A DNA stretch of 64,000 nucleotides, from contig WHVD01000010.1 in the NCBI GenBank assembly GCA_015178975.1, positions 806,001 through 870,000 on the forward strand. The letters run 5' to 3'. Source of the stretch: Hysterangium stoloniferum. Lineage: Eukaryota > Basidiomycota > Agaricomycetes > Hysterangiales > Hysterangiaceae. Made by a program: the position numbers and the translations under genes. Under the pieces are notes generated by a model that was not told the DNA's origin, searched no databases, and saw only the letters and a program-made list of their open reading frames with translations. This document shows positions 56,583 through 64,000 of the stretch, one piece after another (position 1 is the first letter of the stretch; each line of letters begins with the position of its first letter).

Positions 56583-59500
56583 TCACGATGCAGCCTGTTG
56601 ATACTTCTTGATCAGATCCTTCAACCGAGCCTGTCCAAACGCCATCTCACGGAGTGGTGGTGGTGGTGGTGACGATATCCGCCCGGGACCCTCCGATTCC
56701 TTAAAATCTGCCCCATCTTCAAGAGTCGGGCTAAGAGAGGGCGGTTTAACTCTTGGAGACCGCGAGATGATAGGCCGCGCGAGAGATGCTGTAGATGATA
56801 ACTGGGGTGTCGCGTGTGAAGGGATGACAGTGGCGGGAGCTGACGTAGATTTAATAGCATTGCGGGGCACTTGAGCAGGAGGCGCAGGAGCGGACACAGG
56901 CGCAGGAGTAGGCGCAGGCGCGGTAATGGGAGCACTAGCAACAGCTCTCCTCGGCGTTCCAGCAGATGGACTCGGTTTCGACTTACCAATATCCAAGACC
57001 GCAGGACGCTTAACAGGAGGTGTATTAGTAGCTTTCTTGGCAGGCTTATGCACAGGGGGAGCGCTCGTTTCTCCACTGTTTTCCTCAGCTAGTGAAGTCC
57101 AAAGGGCAGCCACGGACGTTGCAATTCCGCCTTTACCGCCACGTGCTGAACGCACGTCATATTTAGTTTCTGGGATAGATTTGGAAGACGGCAATTCAAG
57201 ACGGCGCATGGCCCTGTTAATGTCTGGAGCAGGACCGGGAGGGGCTAGTGTACGTGGCTTCGCTTCGGACAATTTATCCTTTAACGGAGGAGCATTCTTG
57301 GGTTGAGGAAGGGAAGGAGGAACCAGAGGCTTGGTTGGTGATGCTGGCAATGCTGTAGAAGGTAAAGAAACAGATGTGTACAGACTCGCTTTCTTGACAG
57401 GCTTTCTAGGCGGTAAATCGGGCTTCTTAGGGGGTATTGGGCCTTTCGCAGGCGACTTAAACAGTTCCGGGGAAGGAGTCGGTACACCAACCGACTTTGA
57501 CCTTTCTTCTTCAGAGGGCATATCCATTTGGCTGACAGGCGGAAAGGAGGGAGAGGATATTCTAGCGGCGGTGTTAACAAGTACAGATAACTGGTTAGCG
57601 CTTGATTCATCTGCTCCCTGTACTGCATTTAGCGCCGTGATGGTCGGCGTTCGGGGAGATGGTGTTCTAGCATGCATTGGCTTCTGTGAGGTGCCGGATG
57701 GAGTCAATCTTCCCTCCACGATACTGTTCTTTCGCTTCCGGACCGGCTCGCTAGTGCTACTCGCACTCCCTGGCATCACGTCGGATGGCGCACCTAGCCC
57801 ATCCAGCCAATCGGCCACTCTCCCCTTGGCTGCTTTCCGAAGCTTATGTACCTCATGTTCTTTGACCTTTTCTTCCTTCCCATGTATAGGCCCACTCCCC
57901 GTGCGAGGTTGAGGACTAGCCGGCGATCCGTATGAGGGTGAGGTCAATGCAAAGTCTGACATTTCAGAATCACGCAGATTCATGGGGGCCAGAGGGGGAG
58001 CTCCAGACGTCGCCGCTGACACAGTGTTCGGTGTCGGAGTAAAGCCTAAGCTGAAGAGAGTAGGTCGTTTAGCTGTTTCCGGCTTTCTAGTCCCAACTTC
58101 CTGCAAAAGTCGTTTTTCCAGCGCATCCAAACCACTGACCGGCATTGCTGGCACGCGGCCTCCGTGCTGAGGCGGGATTAAGCCCTTACCATCTGTACTG
58201 ATCCGCCTCGCCATAGGGCTGGGTCTCAACACCGATTTTGCTGGCTGATCAACGGATTTGACGACATTATGAGTCTCACTGGCAGACATCGCGCCGAATA
58301 CGTCCATAGCCTTCGGTAGACCCCCTTTCTTACTCTTACTCTTGGGTTGGACCTTCCCGCTGGGCACCGGAGGACCCGGTAATGTCTTGTCTACAGCTTT
58401 CTCAGCCCTGAGATTCCTCTCCTCCTCCCTCTCGGCCTGTTCTAAATCTTTCAGAACTTCCTCTACGCTTTTCCCCTCATCCTCAGGCCCGAGATCAACG
58501 AGCCTTTCAAGAAGATCGACGCGGTCACTACGCGTCGTCCCATTGCCGAGATTGGCACCCGGCAATTCCGCGGTAAAGGAGTTTCCTGGAGACGCGAGCG
58601 GCCGAGGGGATAAAACGGGTAGTGCGTGACGTGGGCTTGTAGCATGTGGACGTTGTGGCGTTGAATTTGTGAAGGCGGGGGGACCGGGAGGAGGGACCGG
58701 GAATCGATGGGAGGTAGGTGACATTGATCGCGCACGCGTTAAATTATGCAAATGATGTGATATACGTGATGCACGTTCGCCTTTGCCTTCTTCTAAGCCT
58801 GGATCTTGGGCAGGAGGGATGTTCTGCTGTGTAGTAACGGAGGCACGAATTTCAGGAACATGTGCTGAAGGTGAAAACACAGGATTTTTATGTGTATCTG
58901 GTAGCCCGGTTGGTTGTGGAGACATATGATAAAAGGGTTGTGCACCTGCACTGCTAGGTCGAGTGGGATATGCAAAGGGAATTAAACCAACAGGTGGAGG
59001 AGGGTAATAGTATTGCTGATTAGGGTCAGGGAGAAAATAAGGAATCGGTGACACAACTCGCTGCAGAGGCGACTGGAGCCGTTGGTCGTGTGGAGGTGAT
59101 ACATATGCAGGATGTTGAGGAGGGGTCTGGTAATATGGGGATGCGGATAATGGAGGAGACATATACGGATAAGCTGGCGATGAATTACCAGATGCAGGAC
59201 CAGGCGAACGGCTAAAGTAAGGATTGGGAGGCAAGAACGGAGATGCAACGCGTGGATCACTGTAGTCGTAGACTGGCTCTGCTTCGTAAGGAATGGGATC
59301 ATATGGGTCCATGTCAGGTGGAACTTCAGGAAGGGCTGCACGGTGACTGAGCTGAACAGGCATCTCAAAAACGATGTCCTTGCTGAAAAGACATGAGAGA
59401 TGGTCGAAACTTGCAAGTTGGCGCATCACTTACTTCCCTAGTCCCATACTTATCTTCACACCTAGAATACACCGAATCTCAAACAAAGGCTCCGTACACT

Positions 59501-60497
59501 TGCGGTTACCCTCGCTATCTTCAGAACCCTCTCTAATTCCACCTTTCACGACGCGGGCGGCATTGGGCACCTTGAATACAAGATTTGCGACGCCTTCCGT
59601 GCCAGGTTGCATACTGTACTCGGAACCTCGAAACGTTTCAGAAAATAATGAATCCGATAGTTGGACAGGGACATTAGAGGCAGCACCGTGCAACCGAAGA
59701 CTGCGCGAAAGAGTAAGTGAAAGGCCTGCAGTCTAGTACAAGGTGTAAAAATATTGAAGGGAAACAAGATATAGAAGTGTAGGTACAAACTTTCTTGGGC
59801 GTATGATTCTTCACCTGAAATTCCAGACAGGACTGTTCTCCAGTGACAAGTCGGCCACCGAGAATTTTACCTCTCATATACATCTTGCCGTTGTCGCCAA
59901 CAACGATATGTTCCTCCACAGTGCCCTCCATGTCTTCACATTGCACAACATCTGCATCCACCGAGCTCGTGACGAGACGCTTCTCGCCTCTATAAACAAC
60001 TCCTACGCTTGCCCGAATTTCATAACGAATTTTGGCCAACCCGGAAGCAAAAGATATGGAAGACGGGGACGACAGCGGTACGGGAAATCTGAAAAAGAAT
60101 GTGGTGATTCCACGTCGAGCAGGAAAGTAGCTAGGTGGCAACGAGGGGTCTCCCGGAGTAGGATGTGCGTGTACAGCATTGGAAGGAGGTAGATCTGGTC
60201 CTTGGAATAGACGGCGGGTATGTATATATGTCGAAGTCGCAGAATGATCGCGGGAATTGAGTTCTATAACACCATTTAGTGTCATACTTCCAACCCGCAT
60301 GTGCCTTTCATACCTTGGATGGCGAATAACTCGACCATTATAAGACTAATGCCTACTTCTTTCTCAGCTCTGCACTCCACTTCCATCTTCCCAGTTATGT
60401 CTTCACCTGCTACGAACAGCGCAGAAGAAAGAGTCAATGAAGCCCTTACTTTGGAATGGTGGGGCGTAGCATTCATATACGCAGGCCCCGTCGCCAT
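56583..60497 (-). CDS. Arrestin-like (ART/alpha-arrestin) protein
   Basis: Four exons: 60314-60497, 59787-60263, 59434-59725, 56583-59382, joining into 1250 aa. Residues 1 to about 330 form an arrestin N/C fold: HSKVRASLTLSSALFVAGED, ELNSRDHSATSTY, GLAKIRYEIRASV, LEFQVKNHTPKK, FEIRCILGVKISMGLG. The remaining 900 residues are Pro/Ser-rich and disordered (SPYPYMSPP-like runs, VPAMPVSGLDALEKRLLQEV, EVHKLRKAAKGRVADWLDGL) and end DLIKKYQQAAS. Alpha-arrestins bring HECT ubiquitin ligases to plasma-membrane transporters; I saw no clear PPxY motif, so ligase binding is not shown. The first in-frame ATG is 60497; longer frames start only at GTG. Confidence 0.86.
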
Positions 60498-60903
60498 TGC
60501 CGTTGTCAGTAAGCGGAACAAGAAGTCTAAATTCCGTGACACTAGCTGATGTAATAGCGTGACGACACTCTAATGGGTATGCAACTCATCTTTACATACT
60601 TGGCAGTGATCAGACCGATCAATGAAATACATAAAACAGCAAAAAAAAAAAGGATGAAGTGAGGGAAATATTATTCAAGAAAATCCAAGATACAAACGGC
60701 TAAAATTAATGGATGCAACTAGTACTCGCCAGGAGGGATATAATAATCGATGAATTGTATAGTCAAACAAAGACGGGGAAGTGGGGGGGGACGGTTACAA
60801 TGGAAGGTGATATGCATATGCTACGTGTTACGGAAAGAATACGATACGGGGCATTGAAATAGAAGGATAACCTTGTAAAGATGCAGCATTTGACTGGCCG
60901 AGC
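60498..60903. other. Region between hydrolase stop and arrestin start
   Basis: Contains the arrestin promoter and hydrolase 3' UTR. A poly-A run (about 60639-60651) and a G8 run (60784-60791) are present. Confidence 0.5.
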
Positions 60904-62654
60904 CTAGATGTTTTCGCTGGTGCCCCCATCTGTTTCAATATGCCGGTTAATCTGTAGTCAAATACACCGTAATAAACTGAGTATGTACCTTCTCTACATT
61001 TTGGCCGAGTCGTGCGACCTTGATTCTATTTGCCAGCTCGGAAACTTCTTCAGCTGAGACTTCTTGGAATCCAACGTTTGGACGTCCGGCTTGGCGAATC
61101 ATCCCCCTTTCATCTGGAGCCGTCAATCTGGGGGATGGACGAGCGGTATCTTGCATCTTAAAATAAAACGCTAATTTAGCGGGACACGACAATTGAGGGG
61201 TGAGCCGTTTTCTCTCACCCGAAGCATCATCCTAAAATATTGAACAATAGCGGGTGTATACCATGGCTCAAATTCTCCCAGCTCGTCTCTTGCATCTTCA
61301 AACCATCCCAAATGGCCTCCACGTTCGGTGACAACCATCATCACATGCTTACTCTCCCTGACCTGATTCACAGGCAGGCAATTCGCAGGCAACAACGGGT
61401 CATCATGGGCGTTGAGACAGAGAAGAGGGACCTGAATGTTGGGGATTGACTTTGCGCAGCTTGTGTCGTGCAAGAATTGTATAGGATCCACACCGGCCGT
61501 CTGTGACATGAACTGACCGGTGAACCAACTCATTGTGACGAGTCGTTTATTCAAGAGGTTGTCTAATTCTGAATGGAAGCCAAATGCCTGACGGTTTCTC
61601 TTGATAATTCGCTGATGACCCTTACCGAGCAAGGGGTTGTAGACTGTTCTCGATAATAGGCGGCCATGAGAGAGCTCTAGTGAACAGGCGGAATAGTCCC
61701 AGACGTTTGAGACGTTGAATCCGGCAATTAGAGGAGACTGATCGCCTTCTTCACCCAGGTAGTTTGTCAAGTAGCCAGCACCAAGTGAGAAGCCTATAAA
61801 AAATTAATACAAATTAATAAATCTTTCTCATTAACATATCATACCTAGCCCAAATAATTTAGCATTAGGATATTGAGACGACACATATAGTACCACGCTT
61901 CGAAGATCATCGGTCATTCCAGGGTGGTACAGAAGGGGTGAAGTAACTGGTGTCTTTGAGCCTTAAAAAATGAGCCGCATACTTTAGAAACTGTCCATTT
62001 TGATCCGTGACATAGGACCACTCACATCCACGTAGGTTAAATGCCACAGCACGAAGTCCCAAACCACCCTCATGAGTCGGTTTAGTGAGCTGTGCCACAG
62101 CTGACCGAATGTACGATACATGTGAACCGCCTAAAAGACCATGTAGAACAATCACGATAGGAGTATCGGGGGGTGATTTGCTTGAGATGGGTGGTGTGAT
62201 GTCCATGCTGATGCATCCGCCATCGGGAACTAGGATGTATTTTCTAAGGCCGAATGGATGAGCAAAATAAGAGAGAAGGAGGAATCTGAACGAATACCTC
62301 TCGTAATGAACTCTCGGTTCTTTCCTACGATGAAAGACGCTGCTGTATATGGTTTGCAAGTCGCCTCTGTGCAAAATTCAGCATGTACATAGTGAGACGT
62401 GGTGATCCAGCTCACAATGGCATCCACCATGTAGGCGTATATGGCCGAAAGAGAGCAGGAACTTCTTGCCGTAGTAGTACATGAAGGCTGTCTGCCTTCT
62501 CACCGATGAGAGCTAATGGCGCAGTTGTACCACCATGAAAAAATCGGGAACCAGATTGGACTCGAAGTGGTTTTCCAAGGGATACGGCCATGGAGATAAA
62601 CGCGGCGTACACAATCTGTAATGCATCTAGTATTATATAGCAATAATAAAACAT
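60904..62654 (-). CDS. Alpha/beta-hydrolase, YheT/EHT1-type (possible ester or acylglycerol hydrolase)
   Basis: Seven exons: 62416-62654, 62298-62366, 62026-62243, 61845-61961, 61219-61793, 60989-61156, 60904-60951 (477 aa). Oxyanion-type HGLLGGS follows strand VIVLHG; the nucleophile elbow is GFSLGA; the acid is in NAHDDPLLP and the histidine in RGGHLGWFE, so the Ser-Asp-His triad is complete. The entry block WWMPLGDLQT is typical of the YheT/EHT1 family, whose yeast members make and hydrolyse medium-chain fatty acid ethyl esters and related lipids. ATG 62654 gives a hydrophobic first 25 residues (possible anchor); ATG 62591 (MAVSLGKP) is the alternative start. Both the frame and the splice sites are intact. 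Confidence 0.9.
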
Positions 62655-64000
62655 TTTAAAGAAATTGGGAGGGTAGGAGGAAATGAATGTAGGGTGCAGA
62701 ACACAAGATGGAAGCTGTGGAGGTACCTGGGCTACCTAAAGAAGCTATGAGGGCGGCAACGCAGGTACGGATATAAGGCCGTGGGGGTTATGAGCCGCTG
62801 GTCGAAAATAGTTTGGCATATGAAGCCCAGCGCATCGATTACAACCAGTGGACCGAACTACTGGTGATTGATAGGTAACTTAAATGCAATAAATCAAGGA
62901 TACTTTTCAGTTACCATTGTGGCTGTAAACGTCACCCAAAGGGGGGCTATTTCTGGTAGCTTGATGGCTGTGCGAGCTGACACAAGGTGTCGATCAATTA
63001 ATTATACATGTGGACATGCGATCGGTCTCCATTCCATATATACTTCGCTTAACCGAGAACTATACAGTTACTTCTGTGTTTGTTTCTTATCGGAATTGCC
63101 AGTCCATTGTCTCGACTGGCTCCCTATACGAGTAGTCTGGTTGCAGTCTCGCGTTGGTGAGACCTGATATCAAGAGGATCATCGACTCCCTGGTGTGTGT
63201 CAATGTCAATCATAATCCGGTCACCGGGGTCTAAACAGTGCACAATCCTGGCCTAGCCTTGGCCAAATCCCCTGATTAGGTAATAACTAATCCATTGAAT
63301 CGGTGCATTGCCACTCCATTGCGGATCCAAGGATCTCTAGGTATTATAACCCTGGCGGATAGCAGATTTCCATTACATAAATATTTTATATTCTTGTTCA
63401 ACAGATTATATATGTTATATCAAACTTCAAAAATTGCAAATTCCCTAAATTTATCAAGTTGAACTCAAAAATATATTAGCATTAACTAAACCTGCGGCAG
63501 GCAACTCAGTAACTTATATGCCATCACACATGCCCGTTGATGAGTGGGCCAAAATCTCGGGAATTGCCATAAGTCACAAATCAAAATCAAGTAACGACAC
63601 CTTCGGTGTCATAATGATGCTAACTGTCATCTTCGTTTCGAAAACAGGAATCCAAACCATCTTTACTAGATGCTACTCCTAGGTACACGCCCATGCTCCC
63701 GTGATGCGCGCTGAACTGTACACTAGTTAAGTGCAAGTCAGGACCGAGAAGTACCGGGAAAACTGCAGGTGTGCTGAGGACAAATAGAACCTTGTGTCAA
63801 CTGTAGCCATGTGCTGCCCCCGTTTAGACTCTGCCCGCTCTCAACTCCATTGCCTCATAATATATATTTATCATGTCAAGGCGTGGATAAACGATGGTGC
63901 ATAACTCTTCTATAGCTAGCCTAGGGACTCTCCCCGTCTTCGATACCATCAATGGCTATTCAGCCTTCTGGTAGTTAAGACTTTGACCAGATGTTACTTG
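62655..64000. other. Intergenic, no gene recognised
   Basis: The first few hundred bases should hold the hydrolase promoter. The frame at 62868-63167 has no family resemblance or introns I can support. No tRNA or repeat seen. Confidence 0.5.

Noticed and set aside
56608-58170. Plus-strand open frames of 62-193 codons
   Set aside because: Antisense shadows of the large Pro/Ser-rich exon of the arrestin-like gene.
62868-63167. 99-codon plus-strand frame as a gene
   Set aside because: No family resemblance and no splice partners; composition like the surrounding intergenic DNA.

Overview
This window reads as nuclear DNA of an Agaricomycete basidiomycete. The host genes are cut by many short introns (about 46-80 bp, GT-AG), and they include clear fungal GET4, TIM13, sugar-type MFS transporter, arrestin-like and YheT-type alpha/beta-hydrolase genes. 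The heavy load of LTR retrotransposons and Tc1/mariner elements would suit a Rhizoctonia-like genome, but the genus is an inference.

Layout. 1-4.2 kb: a decayed Ty3/gypsy element (minus strand) with its 5' LTR, then a rearranged patch of LTR and Ty1/copia fragments. 4.7-10.6 kb: two tandem paralogous seven-exon genes of an unnamed fungal family (minus). 11.3-18.6 kb: GET4 (+), a small hypothetical gene (-), TIM13 (-) and a 22-exon MFS transporter (+). 18.7-55.6 kb: a 37-kb transposon island. 55.7-56.2 kb: a decayed second copy of the transporter 3' end, so the island is bracketed by direct copies of that gene end. 56.6-62.7 kb: an arrestin-like gene and an alpha/beta-hydrolase gene (both minus). 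62.7-64 kb: no recognisable gene.

The island can be partly read as a history. Most LTRs are solo and several keep exact 5-bp target-site duplications (TSDs). Insertions nest three deep at 48-50 kb (LTR A in LTR B in LTR A). A solo LTR interrupts an otherwise open Tc1/mariner transposase. A second Tc1/mariner copy sits in a small LTR-like element. A 14.1-kb inversion (25,279-39,376) is inferred because the two halves of one gag and of one LTR lie at its two ends, because the LTR halves carry matching TSDs, and because an uninterrupted copy of the insertion site exists at 44,647.

Most unexpected single item: a complete type III hammerhead ribozyme core (55,462-55,517, plus strand) with all conserved nucleotides and three paired stems, at the right edge of the island. 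Other notable items are one LTR core-promoter motif shared by otherwise dissimilar LTR families, a 1-kb palindrome, a 236-bp LTR inside an intron, and dispersed fragments of the same gene family as the tandem pair.
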